From NCBI RefSeq assembly GCF_038051945.1, contig NZ_CP150302.1, positions 5,828,001 to 5,892,000 on the forward strand: a DNA stretch of 64,000 nt, written 5' to 3'. A program made the position numbers and the translations under genes. This stretch comes from Paenibacillus sp. FSL H3-0469 (GTDB lineage Bacteria; Bacillota; Bacilli; Paenibacillales; Paenibacillaceae). Of the stretch, positions 52,800 to 61,254 are shown piece by piece (position 1 is the first letter of the stretch; every line of letters starts with the position of its first letter). The notes beneath the pieces are model-generated. The model was not told the origin of the DNA. It saw only the letters and a program-made list of their open reading frames with translations, and did no database searches.

Positions 52800-52841
52800 C
52801 AAGAAACCCTGTCCCCTGCTCTATAAAGGACGGGTTTCTTG
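52800..52841. other. Long hairpin in the divergent GDPD/NUDIX gap
   Basis: CAAGAAACCCTGTCC pairs with GGACGGGTTTCTTG (one bulged base) around a 13-base loop. It is not followed by Ts on either strand and lies upstream of both divergent genes, so it is not an obvious terminator; a leader structure or operator is possible. Confidence 0.5.
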
Positions 52842-52884
52842 AATAGACAACAACTATACTACCTACAGAAAGAAGCGATATAGC

Positions 52885-53412
52885 TTGAAGTTTTGTCTGG
52901 AATGCGGAAAGCCTTTGGTTATGAAGGAATGCAACGGAGAAGGAGAGGTGCCCTACTGTGAAGCCTGCGCCGTCTTCAGATTCCCTGTGTTCAGCACAGC
53001 GATGAGTACAGCCGTAATGAACCGGGGACTCGATAGAATCCTGCTTATCCAGCAGTATAAGCGCAAGGATTACATTCTGCTCGCCGGGTACGTGAATAAG
53101 GGAGAGAATGCCGAAGCGGCCCTGATCCGTGAAGTGAAGGAAGAAGCGGGGCTTGAGGTGATTGCTTATGAATATATGCGCAGCCAGTATTTCGCCCCGT
53201 CTAATACATTAATGCTCAATTACATCAGTGTGGCTGACACGGAGGACCTGAGTGCCATGAGCGACGAGCTGGACCACGCAGCCTGGTTCACACTGGATGA
53301 AGCTGCGGACGCCATATTAGCAGGCAGCCTCGCGGAGAGCTTCCTGCTTACAATTATTGATAAGCTGAGACAGGGGCGGGCTCTGGAGGATTTTACAGCG
53401 GTTGTCCGGTAA
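52885..53412 (+). CDS. NUDIX hydrolase with N-terminal zinc ribbon
   Basis: 175 aa, TTG start. An N-terminal C-x2-C ... C-x2-C zinc ribbon (CLECGKPLV; YCEACAVF) leads into a NUDIX fold with the box GYVNKGENAEAALIREVKEE followed by AGLEV. The ribbon plus NUDIX order resembles NADH pyrophosphatase (NudC) shortened at the N-terminus. The substrate could be NAD(H) or another nucleoside diphosphate. No operon partner. Confidence 0.87.
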   Translation: MKFCLECGKPLVMKECNGEGEVPYCEACAVFRFPVFSTAMSTAVMNRGLDRILLIQQYKRKDYILLAGYVNKGENAEAALIREVKEEAGLEVIAYEYMRSQYFAPSNTLMLNYISVADTEDLSAMSDELDHAAWFTLDEAADAILAGSLAESFLLTIIDKLRQGRALEDFTAVVR

Positions 53413-53440
53413 TTAATAGATATATATTATTCAAGAGGTG

Positions 53441-53657
53441 GTTGTTCTTTAGGGGCATTTGGCTTAGCGTAACGGACACAGGGGCTCTTATCCGGGAAGA
53501 AAGTTGTCACTTGGGCGATTAACGGACCGCAAGGACCTTATCCCCTGCAATTCAGCTCCAAAACGTCTCGCGGAAAGACGGTAAGGTCGCCTGAGTCCTT
53601 TACGCTGCAAAAGGTGGCGTTCTCGTGGGGATAAGGTCTCTTCGGTCCGTCAGATTT
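53441..53657 (-). repeat. 217-bp intergenic repeat element, copy B (inverted relative to copy A)
   Basis: The reverse complement matches 22464-22680 from end to end with scattered mismatches, including CGAGACGTTTTGGAGCTGAA and the four alternating ~25-bp motif copies. It lies between the NUDIX gene and the IS element but outside the IS ends. Confidence 0.8.
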
Positions 53658-53743
53658 ATACTTGTGAGAAATACATTAAGTACAGTAACCCATCACTTTC
53701 CGTACCCCGATTATGGTACTAACGGTATGCTTAATTGTACTCT

Positions 53744-55402
53744 GGAGTCAATTTCATAATTCAGTTTGCTAAATAGCAAGATTTGGCCAAAATCTAAAAT
53801 CAATTTTTAAAAAATCAGGCTACTTGCTGGGAGTCTTTCAACTGTTGGTTCAACTTGTCTAACGCAAACTTGCTCAAATTGTACGCGAGCGTACTGAGCT
53901 GGAAATCGACACTTGCCCGGACACCGCGGTGGCGTGTGCGTTTCAACCCGAAATACTCTTTGAGATAGGCAAATACACGCTCCACGGCCGTCCGCTTGTT
54001 GTATAGCGTGGTAAAACTTTCGCTGCCTCTGGCGGGATAGGTATGCAAACGCAAATCCGTTTGGATGCGAATTTTAAACACTTTTTGGCAAGAGGTACCG
54101 GACAGCGCACAGCCTTGGCATTCACTAGGCCGGGTGTACTTCAGGGTCTCATATTTGGCCTCAAAACTGTCGTAACGGTACGCATGCCCTTGAGCGCACA
54201 CCGGCGTGTAATCCAGATTCATTCCCGCAGGCGGGTCTTTGTGGTGAATCAGAGAAATCGCAGGATAGGCGCCGAGCGAATGAATCAACTGGTAGATTGC
54301 CGCGCAGTCGTAGCCCTTGTCGCCCAAGATATGCTTGACCTTTAGCATGGGAAACTTCAGGAGCAGGCCTTTGAGAAGGACGACCGCCATACGCTGGTCA
54401 TTCGGATGGGCTGAACTCCAGAGGCCGCTTAGGATATACTGGCTGTCCGTGTCGACCAGCAGATTCGCCTTGAACCCGTAATAGCTGGTCATTCGGCCCT
54501 TCGTATTTTTCTTGTCACAACGCGCAGCATGCCGGGGCAACGCGGTCAGCAGTTCATCGTACGTGTAGGGCAACATCGCTTCAATGGTTTTCTGGAACGG
54601 TCCGAGACTTTGTTCATAAGCTTCCATTTCCTCGCGCCGACGTTCCTTTTCCGCCGGGGACGGACGACCAGGCTTGCTATACCTGGGTTTCTTCAGCGGC
54701 TTGTTCACCGTCTTCGGCTCAGGCTCGGAATGTTCGAGCTGAAGTTGTTCAGCCACCGGAGCTTCACCTTTCTTTTGCTCCCGGCGAGCCGCACGACGCT
54801 TGGAGGCCGATTCGCTAAATTGGCAATCCCACGCCTCGACCATGGAGGAATCCACAGCAAGATGGGTGCCGCTCACAAACCCTTCTTCTAGGGCAGATGT
54901 GACTAGGCGATCCTGCAGTTGTTCCAGCATTCCCGTTTGCTCCAGCGCATGAATCAAACGAGAATAGGAGGCCTGGCTGGGAATGTTGTCCGAGCCCGTA
55001 AACCGGCACTGGACTCGAAATTCGTTGCTATGATTCAATCGCCGGACCAAGGCAGAGACAAACTCGATGTTCTCCATTTTAGCAATCAGCAGCGAGTAGA
55101 TCATGGCAGGTACGTTTAATTTTTCAGGCCGTCCGCGATGGCTCTTTTTCCCCAGTGCGAATAGAACTGGAGCTAAATGTAAGTGTTCAAAGATTTGGCT
55201 GTATTTATCTTCCGGAGCCATCTGGAGCAATTCCTCAAAGGAAAACAGTTCTTCTTGTCGAATAGAATAGATAGGGATTACCTCTTTTCTTCTCGGGTGT
55301 TGGTTTCGTCGCCTATAACTTCGAGAATTTGGGGAGGTACTCCTTTTTCTATGCTCAAAAAAACCAGATATAGCAAGGGTTTTGAATTATGAAATTGTCT
55401 CC
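53744..55402 (-). mobile_element. Complete insertion sequence, 1,659 bp, one DDE transposase
   Basis: Terminal inverted repeats GGAGTCAATTTCATAATTCA (53744-53763) and the inverted GGAGACAATTTCATAATTCA (55383-55402) differ at one base. They are flanked by a TCT direct repeat (53741-53743 and 55403-55405), a probable 3-bp target duplication. One intact transposase gene fills the interior. Size and protein suggest an IS1182-like or related IS5-superfamily element. Confidence 0.88.
53815..55221 (-). CDS. IS transposase, DDE type (IS1182/IS5-like)
   Basis: 468 aa from the ATG at 55221 (TTGAGGAA upstream). The N-terminal domain resembles the DUF772-type transposase domain (VPAMIYSLLIAKMENIEF, FRVQCRFTGSDNIPSQASYS). 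DDE residues are Asp in LAVDSSMVEA, Asp in HILGDKGYDCAA and Glu in NKRTAVERVFAYLKEYF. A zinc-finger-like CxxC...C cluster (SECQGCALSGTSC) lies before the last block. No frameshift or internal stop, so it is probably active. Confidence 0.92.
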   Translation of the reverse strand: MAPEDKYSQIFEHLHLAPVLFALGKKSHRGRPEKLNVPAMIYSLLIAKMENIEFVSALVRRLNHSNEFRVQCRFTGSDNIPSQASYSRLIHALEQTGMLEQLQDRLVTSALEEGFVSGTHLAVDSSMVEAWDCQFSESASKRRAARREQKKGEAPVAEQLQLEHSEPEPKTVNKPLKKPRYSKPGRPSPAEKERRREEMEAYEQSLGPFQKTIEAMLPYTYDELLTALPRHAARCDKKNTKGRMTSYYGFKANLLVDTDSQYILSGLWSSAHPNDQRMAVVLLKGLLLKFPMLKVKHILGDKGYDCAAIYQLIHSLGAYPAISLIHHKDPPAGMNLDYTPVCAQGHAYRYDSFEAKYETLKYTRPSECQGCALSGTSCQKVFKIRIQTDLRLHTYPARGSESFTTLYNKRTAVERVFAYLKEYFGLKRTRHRGVRASVDFQLSTLAYNLSKFALDKLNQQLKDSQQVA

Positions 55403-55483
55403 TCTGTTCAACTATATTGTTTTAAGTAGTACTGAATATTCGTCCAAACGGGACGAATTCTCCTCTTCAGTTCTGATGCTCTG

Positions 55484-56167
55484 TTAGCGCCCCGCAGGCA
55501 TGATTTCCAAAGAGGGACTGGTGGAAGAGTCCGCTGGTGTTCCTGAGACTGCGCTGATCCAGGCCGCGTACAGACGCCCAAGACCCACCAACAGCAGCGG
55601 CAGAAGCAGCAGCAATACAAATCCGGTTCCGCATAGAATCCATGAGCGTTCATCTGAGGTTGTGCCGGACAGGAAGAAGAAGACCTCGGGGTCCAGCATA
55701 TTCAGATCATAGGAGAATACCGATGAGCTGATTCGCTGAGCCACAGGTGACAGAAGAGCGCTGAAGGCCACCGCAGGCAGGACCAGCGCAAGCGTGAAGC
55801 CCAGAATCCCTGCGGGCAGCTGGAGGAGGCTGTACAGGATTCCCCGGTACGACTCCCTGTCACGGAGCTGGTGTCCTAATGTCCGCAGCCCCTCCCAGCG
55901 GAAGGCGGGGGCATGATCCGCTATAACAGCGGGTTTCCCGGTTCCCCGTCGGCTGTTGCCGCTGGACCAGGCTTCAACGGTTTTGTGTTCATTGGACATC
56001 ATGCTGCGGCACCAGGCCAAGGTCAGGGCCAGCAGCGGCAGCCCCACCCACACAATAATCAGAGGCAGGCTCGCACTCAGACCTGTAACAGCAATGACGA
56101 AAGCAATGATTCCTTTGGGCAGGGAGAGCATTAGTAGTTTCCACGCGTGTATACTTTGTCTTATCAT
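55484..56167 (-). CDS. Membrane sensor-domain protein (putative sensor, PF13796-like) without kinase
   Basis: 227 aa. Four or so hydrophobic segments in two pairs: LPKGIIAFVIAVTGLSASLP with LIIVWVGLPLLALTLAW, and LLQLPAGILGFTLALVLPA with a strongly hydrophobic stretch near the C-terminus (FVLLLLLPLLLVGLGRLYAA). This is the layout of the putative sensor domain normally fused to histidine kinases, but the reading frame stops after it and no kinase gene follows; the IS element lies just downstream. Confidence 0.7.
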   Translation of the reverse strand: MIRQSIHAWKLLMLSLPKGIIAFVIAVTGLSASLPLIIVWVGLPLLALTLAWCRSMMSNEHKTVEAWSSGNSRRGTGKPAVIADHAPAFRWEGLRTLGHQLRDRESYRGILYSLLQLPAGILGFTLALVLPAVAFSALLSPVAQRISSSVFSYDLNMLDPEVFFFLSGTTSDERSWILCGTGFVLLLLLPLLLVGLGRLYAAWISAVSGTPADSSTSPSLEIMPAGR

Positions 56168-56379
56168 TCAAGCCGCTCCAATCCGAATTTCCAAATTTCA
56201 ACTTCTTCAGTATAGAGGCTTCATCCGGAGAACACACTCTCCAAAAGGCGGGAAAAGTCCTGGACTCTGGTCCAGTGCTGACATAGTCAGGAATCTCTCT
56301 GCTATTTACTAGGTTTATCATTATACTAAAGTAAAGCGGTTTACAAGGAATACGACCATGAAGGGGAGTGTAGCAATTT

Positions 56380-57072
56380 ATGCTGTTAGAGGTTATAGCA
56401 ACTACAGTAAGTGATGCGGTCATAGCGGAGCGTTATGGTGCTGACCGGATTGAACTGGTCACGGGCATCCGTGAAGGCGGATTAACGCCCAGTCTGGGTC
56501 TGATTGAAGCGGTCCGGGAGCAGGTTAGCATTCCGGTGAGAGTAATGGTAAGGCCGCATGCACGCTCCTTCGTGTACGATGCATCCGATGTGGAGACCAT
56601 GCTGCGCGATATCCGCCATATAGCCGGGGTAGGCGGGCTGTCCGTGGTGATGGGGATGCTCCGGGAGGACCGGACGATAGATGAAGAACTGCTGAGCCGG
56701 CTATTGGAGCAGACGGCGGGGATGGAGGTTACCTTCCACCGTGCGTTCGATGAGGTGCAGGACCAGCTTGAAGCTCTTGAGGTTCTTAAGCGGTATCCGC
56801 AGATTACCGATATTCTGACCTCCGGCGGGACTGCTGCTGCCAATACGCCTGGCGGTATGGTAAGACTTGCTGTACTGGAACGGCTGTCTGCCGGTTCTTC
56901 GCTCTCCATCCTGGCAGGCAGCGGCCTGAATGCCGCAGACCTGAAGGACTTCGTTACACGGACCGGTGTCCGCCGGGTGCATTTTGGTTCGGCAGTCCGG
57001 GAGGACGGCGACCCGCTGAAGCCGGTAGACCCGGAGCGGCTCGCAGCCATCCGTACGCTTCTCAAGCCCTAG
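56380..57072 (+). CDS. cutC: CutC family protein (copper homeostasis)
   Basis: 230 aa. MLLEVIATTVSDAVIAERYG, GADRIELVTGIREGGLTPSLG, VMVRPHARSFVYDASD, TFHRAFDE, DILTSGGTAAAN and HFGSAVREDGDP cover the CutC TIM barrel. The role in copper handling is by family and poorly defined. GAAGGGGAG before the ATG. Its terminator separates it from the SPFH operon. Confidence 0.93.
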   Translation: MLLEVIATTVSDAVIAERYGADRIELVTGIREGGLTPSLGLIEAVREQVSIPVRVMVRPHARSFVYDASDVETMLRDIRHIAGVGGLSVVMGMLREDRTIDEELLSRLLEQTAGMEVTFHRAFDEVQDQLEALEVLKRYPQITDILTSGGTAAANTPGGMVRLAVLERLSAGSSLSILAGSGLNAADLKDFVTRTGVRRVHFGSAVREDGDPLKPVDPERLAAIRTLLKP

Positions 57073-57115
57073 ACAGGAAGAACAATCCTGAAGGTACGGA
57101 TAGAATTGAATACAG

Positions 57116-57146
57116 ATGCTGCCATCTTCAGGGCGGCATTTTTTTG
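57116..57146 (+). terminator. Intrinsic terminator of cutC
   Basis: ATGCTGCC / GGCGGCAT stem followed by a run of seven or eight Ts. Confidence 0.85.
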
Positions 57147-57152
57147 TTTATT

Positions 57153-57219
57153 TTGTTAATAACATATTGATAATATCAGCAAGGTCTGCTATGATGTTGT
57201 TAATAACAAATTAATAATA
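57153..57219 (+). promoter_or_regulatory. Promoter of the SPFH operon with tandem operator-like repeats
   Basis: TTGATA (57167-57172), 17-base spacer, TATGAT (57190-57195). TTGTTAATAACA, itself nearly palindromic, begins at 57153 and again at 57197, 44 bases apart and followed each time by ATT-ATAATA. One copy abuts or overlaps the -35 and the other covers the start-site region, as expected for repressor sites. Confidence 0.75.
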
Positions 57220-57310
57220 ACAATAAGTAAATAACTATCTTCTGATTCTGAGATCTGAATTCTGCTCAGTAACCCAAGTGACTCACAATAAACCCTAGGA
57301 GGTAATGACC

Positions 57311-58366
57311 ATGTTCGGATTCCGGTTCGTGAAATTTCAGCCCAGTGATTATGTGCTTAAGGTGAAGAATGGCAAGGTAGTGCGTGAAGGGGTCGGGCTT
57401 TCTTTTCATTATTATGCGCCGACGACTTCGGTGGTTGTGGTGCCTGTCTCCTCGATAGATGTTCCATTCATGTTCGAGGAAATTACAGCGGACTATCAGA
57501 CGGTAACCGTCCAGGGACAGCTGACCTACCGGATTGCCGATTACCGCAAGACCACCCAGATCCTCAACTACACCTATAATCTCAAAAAGAACACCTATCT
57601 CTCCGACGATCCGCACAAGCTGGCCCAGCGGGTAATTAATATCGCCAAGGTCCTGACCAAGAAGCAGCTCGGGCAGCTCCCGCTGAAGGAGGCGATCCAG
57701 TCGAGTGAACGTCTGGCCAAGATGATTACCCATGAAATCGGCCAGAGTGCGGAGATTGAGAAGCTGGGCATAGAGCTGATGGGCTTGTCCATTCTGGCGA
57801 TTGTACCGAATAAGGAGACGCTGCGGGCCTTGGAAGCGCAGGCCAGGGAGGAGATGCTCCGTAATGCAGATAACGCGCTCTATGAGCGGCGTAATGCTTC
57901 GATTGAGCAGGAACGGCGGGTGAAGGAGAATGAGCTGAATACAGAGATCGCCGTTCAGACGAAGAAGCGGCAGATGCGTGAGGCGCTGCTTGACTCTGAC
58001 CGTTCGGCGAAGCAGAAGCAGAATGAGATGAAGGAAGAGCAGCTGATTTTTGATACGGAGCTGGAGGAGAAGAAGCAGGCGCTGATTGAGCTGGCCATAG
58101 CGAATAAGAGAGCCGAAGCGGATGCCAAGGCTTACGAGCTGACGGCGGTAATGAATTCGCTGCAAAATGTATCGCCTAACGTCCTGCAGGCGCTGACGAA
58201 TGTCGGCATGAATCCGGATAAGCTGATCGCCATCGCCTTCCAGGAGCTGGCGGAGAATGCCGGGAAGATCGGCCAGCTTAACATTACGCCGGACCTGCTC
58301 CAGGGAATCATGGCCGGTTCGTATGGCGGAGGGAACAATGCGGCAAAGGGAGGCAATGAACGATGA
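57311..58366 (+). CDS. SPFH/band-7 domain protein
   Basis: 351 aa from the ATG at 57311; AGGAGGT (57297-57303) is seven bases upstream, too close to the ATG at 57305. The SPFH domain (~10-200) has DVPFMFEEITADYQTVTVQG, LTYRIADYRKT and EIEKLGIELMGLSILAIVPN. A charged coiled coil (~200-280) and a small C-terminal domain follow. No clear N-terminal membrane helix is seen. It overlaps the NAD-kinase-like gene by ATGA, so the two proteins probably act together. Family members scaffold membrane complexes; the job here is unknown. Confidence 0.88.
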   Translation: MFGFRFVKFQPSDYVLKVKNGKVVREGVGLSFHYYAPTTSVVVVPVSSIDVPFMFEEITADYQTVTVQGQLTYRIADYRKTTQILNYTYNLKKNTYLSDDPHKLAQRVINIAKVLTKKQLGQLPLKEAIQSSERLAKMITHEIGQSAEIEKLGIELMGLSILAIVPNKETLRALEAQAREEMLRNADNALYERRNASIEQERRVKENELNTEIAVQTKKRQMREALLDSDRSAKQKQNEMKEEQLIFDTELEEKKQALIELAIANKRAEADAKAYELTAVMNSLQNVSPNVLQALTNVGMNPDKLIAIAFQELAENAGKIGQLNITPDLLQGIMAGSYGGGNNAAKGGNER

Positions 58367-59346
58367 GCAGCCGGGGATCGGAGAACAAAATTATACTGAT
58401 CAAGCGGAAGACACGCCTGGAGGAGCTGGTGGTCCGCTACAATACGATCCAGCAGGCCCAGTTCTATATTGAACGGCTGGGTGCCGATTTCAGCGACTAC
58501 TTAAGCGAGGATTTCCAATACCGCAAAGCGGTGGAGACCGCAGTGACCGAGCTTAGCGCCATAGGCCGGCTCCAGGTGCTGGAGCGGCAGCATGTGCCGA
58601 ACTTCATCTTCGGAGCTGAGGATACCGTAGTGGTTCTGGGCCAGGACGGTCTGGTCGCCAACACGCTGAAATACCTTCAGGAGCAGCCGCTGATCGGGGT
58701 GAATCCTGATCCGCTGCGCTGGGATGGCGTGCTGCTGCCCTTCAGGGTCAAGGAGGTGCGGCAAGTGGTGAGTGAGGTGCTGCGCGCCCAGCGCCAGGTC
58801 CGTGAGGTTACCCTTGCCAAGGTGGAGCTGAATGACGGCCAGAGCCTGTACGGGGTGAACGATCTGTTCATCGGCCGCCGGACCCATGTCTCAGCCCGGT
58901 ATCAGCTGGAGCTGAACGGGCAGCTGGAGCAGCAGTCCTCCAGCGGCATCATTGTCTCGACGGGCCTGGGCTCCACGGGCTGGCTCAAGAGTGTGCTTGC
59001 CGGAGCCGCAGGAATCGTCAGCCGTGCCGCACAAATGCAGCATGCAGAGGCTGAACGGACAGCCCGGGTGTCTGCGGAGATTGCCGCAGTCAGCACGGGC
59101 AGCGGGCTGGCCTGGAACCATCCTGAGCTGTATTTCACCGTGCGGGAGCCTTTTCCAAGCCGGACGACTTCAGCGGAGCTGGTATTCGGGAGAATCAGCA
59201 GCAGTCTGCCGCTGCGCATCACCTCGCAGATGCCGGAGGACGGCGTGATCTTCAGCGATGGAGTGGAGAGCGATTATCTGGAATTCAACTCCGGGGTGGA
59301 AGCGACGGTTGGACTGGCGGAGAAGACCGGCAGGCTGGTAGTCTAG
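58363..59346 (+). CDS. NAD-kinase-like protein coupled to an SPFH gene
   Basis: 327 aa. The GGDG motif of NAD kinases appears as VVVLGQDGLVANTLKYL, followed by PLIGVNPDP, ELNDGQSLYGVNDLFIGRR (in place of the NE motif) and SSGIIVSTGLGSTGWLKS (the GTGSTAY-like loop). The catalytic Asp is kept but the first loop differs (GQDG), so the phosphoryl-acceptor may not be NAD. Residues 1-75 form an extra N-terminal helical part. ATGA overlap with the SPFH gene and a shared terminator. Confidence 0.82.
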   Translation: MSSRGSENKIILIKRKTRLEELVVRYNTIQQAQFYIERLGADFSDYLSEDFQYRKAVETAVTELSAIGRLQVLERQHVPNFIFGAEDTVVVLGQDGLVANTLKYLQEQPLIGVNPDPLRWDGVLLPFRVKEVRQVVSEVLRAQRQVREVTLAKVELNDGQSLYGVNDLFIGRRTHVSARYQLELNGQLEQQSSSGIIVSTGLGSTGWLKSVLAGAAGIVSRAAQMQHAEAERTARVSAEIAAVSTGSGLAWNHPELYFTVREPFPSRTTSAELVFGRISSSLPLRITSQMPEDGVIFSDGVESDYLEFNSGVEATVGLAEKTGRLVV

Positions 59347-59384
59347 ACGAACACGAAGCTCGGACCGTCAACGCCGGGTACGCC

Positions 59385-59433
59385 AAAAGGGTTCTCTCAG
59401 CTTCCGCTGCTGCGGTCTGAGAGAACCCTTTTT
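59385..59433. terminator. Bidirectional terminator between convergent genes
   Basis: AAAAGGGTTCTCTCAG / CTGAGAGAACCCTTTT, a 16-bp perfect stem with A and T runs on both sides. It serves the SPFH operon and the minus-strand Gln-rich gene. Confidence 0.92.
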
Positions 59434-59447
59434 ACCAATATACGCTC

Positions 59448-59939
59448 TTACTGGAAGCTTCGTCCCTGGTTCATTGGAGCGTTATAGGAAGAGCCAGCGG
59501 ACATAGGTGTCTGCATTGGCGTATGCATCGGCTGGTGGTTGATTCCGGCGTTATACCCCCCCATTCCTGTATTGTGGCTCTGACCCATTGGCTGGTTCTG
59601 TCCCATAGAATGCATGAGTCCCATCTGGTTCCCGGAATTGAAGCTTGGAATGCTTGTATGGGTATTGAAGCCGGAAGTCTGCGGGAACTGCTCCATTGAT
59701 CTGACCGACTGCGAGATCTGCTGCAGCTGCTGCATCGCGGTCTGATGGCCCTGCAGCGCCTGCTGGATCATCTGAATGGCCTTGCTGTTATGCTGGCTAA
59801 GCTCCTGGAGCTTGGCGGCATCCTGCTGCTCCTGCTGAAGAAGCTGCTGGTAATTCTGCGTTCCCTGCTGGGTCTGTGCCATCAGCTGCTGAACGATTTG
59901 CTCGCATTCCCGGATCTGTGCAGATGAGTTGATATTCAC
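59448..59939 (-). CDS. Gln/Met-rich coiled-coil protein, probable spore protein
   Basis: 163 aa from the GTG at 59939, nine bases after AAGGAGG; the upstream ATG at 59975 has no SD. The first half is a Gln-rich coiled coil (REC EQIVQQLMAQTQ, LLQQEQQDAAKLQELSQHN). The second half is low complexity, rich in Met, Asn, Gln, Gly, Ser and His (GQNQPMGQSHNTGMGGYNAG). Such composition recalls spore coat or associated proteins, but I recognise no family. The sigma-G-like promoter just upstream supports a sporulation role. Confidence 0.7.
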   Translation of the reverse strand: MNINSSAQIRECEQIVQQLMAQTQQGTQNYQQLLQQEQQDAAKLQELSQHNSKAIQMIQQALQGHQTAMQQLQQISQSVRSMEQFPQTSGFNTHTSIPSFNSGNQMGLMHSMGQNQPMGQSHNTGMGGYNAGINHQPMHTPMQTPMSAGSSYNAPMNQGRSFQ

Positions 59940-59982
59940 TTTAATTGGCCTCCTTGAGATGAGTGTTATGGTCATGCGGGCT

Positions 59983-60013
59983 TATTATCTCTGATGGGAC
60001 TGGCGAATATTCA
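59983..60013 (-). promoter_or_regulatory. Sigma-G-like promoter of the Gln/Met-rich gene
   Basis: Minus-strand TGAATA (60008-60013), 18-base spacer, GATAATA (59983-59989), about 45 bases before the GTG start. Same spacing and -10 sequence as the ger operon promoter at 48761-48790. Confidence 0.55.
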
Positions 60014-60195
60014 TGCTTCGGTGTGCAAGGAAGGCGCTACTGCCTAGAACGGTTACAATATTGCAAACGTTGCGTCACTCCAGGCAGGACGAGTTGATAA
60101 GAATAGGTACAGGCTGCTCTGCAACTATTGCGGCAAATGAACGTCTATTAGAAAAGGCAATCCAGAATCATCCATAACCCGGAGGTGGGGCAACT

Positions 60196-61101
60196 ATGAG
60201 TCAGCGTGAACAGGCAAGCCGGTTTCAAACCTATTTTCCTAAAAGCATCGCACTAACACTGGTGTTTGTAATGCTTTTGACCGCATGCTTCACAGGATCT
60301 GCGCAAGCGGCATCGTCTTCCTCAGATCTGATCATTGTGAACAAAAAAACGAACAAACTCGCCTATTACAGCGAGGGCAAGCTGGTGAAGATTTTTCCGG
60401 TCGCTACCGGCAAAACGAAAAGCCTGACGCCTGAAGGCAGCTTCAAGATGGTGGTCAAAATCAAGAATAGACCCTACTACAAGGAGAAGATTCCCGGAGG
60501 CGATCCGGCCAATCCGCTGGGGGACCGCTGGCTGGGGCTGGAAGTAAATGATACTTACGGCACGACCTACGCCATTCACGGCAACAACAATGAATCTTCT
60601 ATCGGTAAATATGTCAGCGCCGGATGCATCCGCATGCACAATGACGATATTCACTGGCTGTATCCGAAGATTGCGAAGAACACCCGGGTCATCATTACAA
60701 CCTCCGGGCTTGAGATGGCGGCCATTGCCGAGAAGAACGGCTACCGTCTGGGATCTACAATGATTGCGGGAGCTTTTGTCAAGGGCGGGGAAAAGCTGCA
60801 AGTGAAGAATTCCTTCCTGCTGGAGGATTCGCGGGTGTATATTCCACTGAGTGAATCCGTGAAGCTGCTGGGCGGAAGCCTGATGCAGGAGGCGGGAACC
60901 GGAGCGCTTATCATCACAATAGGCAAGAATACAGCAGTTCACAAGCCGCTTAGCACGAAAGCCAAAGTGAACGGCAAAACAGTGGAGATGCTAGCCTCTA
61001 AAAGTGTAGACGGCCGCCTGTACATTCCGCTGGGCAGCTTAACGCCGCTGTTCGGCCTGCCGTTCACCTGGAACGCTAAAGAGGGAGCAGTGAAGCTGTA
61101 A
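60196..61101 (+). CDS. Secreted L,D-transpeptidase (YkuD) with copper-amine-oxidase-like domain
   Basis: 301 aa; GGAGGTGGGG before the ATG. Signal peptide to about residue 38 (LVFVMLLTACFTGSAQA). YkuD domain (~44-170) with His128 in IHGNNNESSIG and catalytic Cys144 in SAGCIRM. A copper amine oxidase N-terminal-like domain (~195-301; VYIPLSESVKLLGGSL, LYIPLGSLTPLFGLPFTW) follows. Crosslinks or anchors peptidoglycan outside the membrane. Monocistronic. Confidence 0.93.
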   Translation: MSQREQASRFQTYFPKSIALTLVFVMLLTACFTGSAQAASSSSDLIIVNKKTNKLAYYSEGKLVKIFPVATGKTKSLTPEGSFKMVVKIKNRPYYKEKIPGGDPANPLGDRWLGLEVNDTYGTTYAIHGNNNESSIGKYVSAGCIRMHNDDIHWLYPKIAKNTRVIITTSGLEMAAIAEKNGYRLGSTMIAGAFVKGGEKLQVKNSFLLEDSRVYIPLSESVKLLGGSLMQEAGTGALIITIGKNTAVHKPLSTKAKVNGKTVEMLASKSVDGRLYIPLGSLTPLFGLPFTWNAKEGAVKL

Positions 61102-61169
61102 AGCAGCAGGATACTGCTGCACCAGCCAAGGATTATCCAACCAAGATGCCGCCATACACTGCGGCCCCA

Positions 61170-61204
61170 GAAGCCAGCCAATCGATTATTGATGGGCTGG
61201 CTTC
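61170..61204. terminator. Hairpin after the L,D-transpeptidase gene
   Basis: GAAGCCAGCC / GGCTGGCTTC, perfect 10-bp stem, without a strong T tract. It may act as a weak terminator. Confidence 0.5.
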
Positions 61205-61254
61205 AATGTTTAACCGGGTGGAGTAGAGTGACAGGATACATAGAGAATAGTAAT

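Noticed and set aside
57266..58165. 299-codon minus-strand frame opposite the SPFH gene
   Set aside because: Shadow frame, Leu/Arg-rich; the SPFH gene has promoter, SD and domain evidence.
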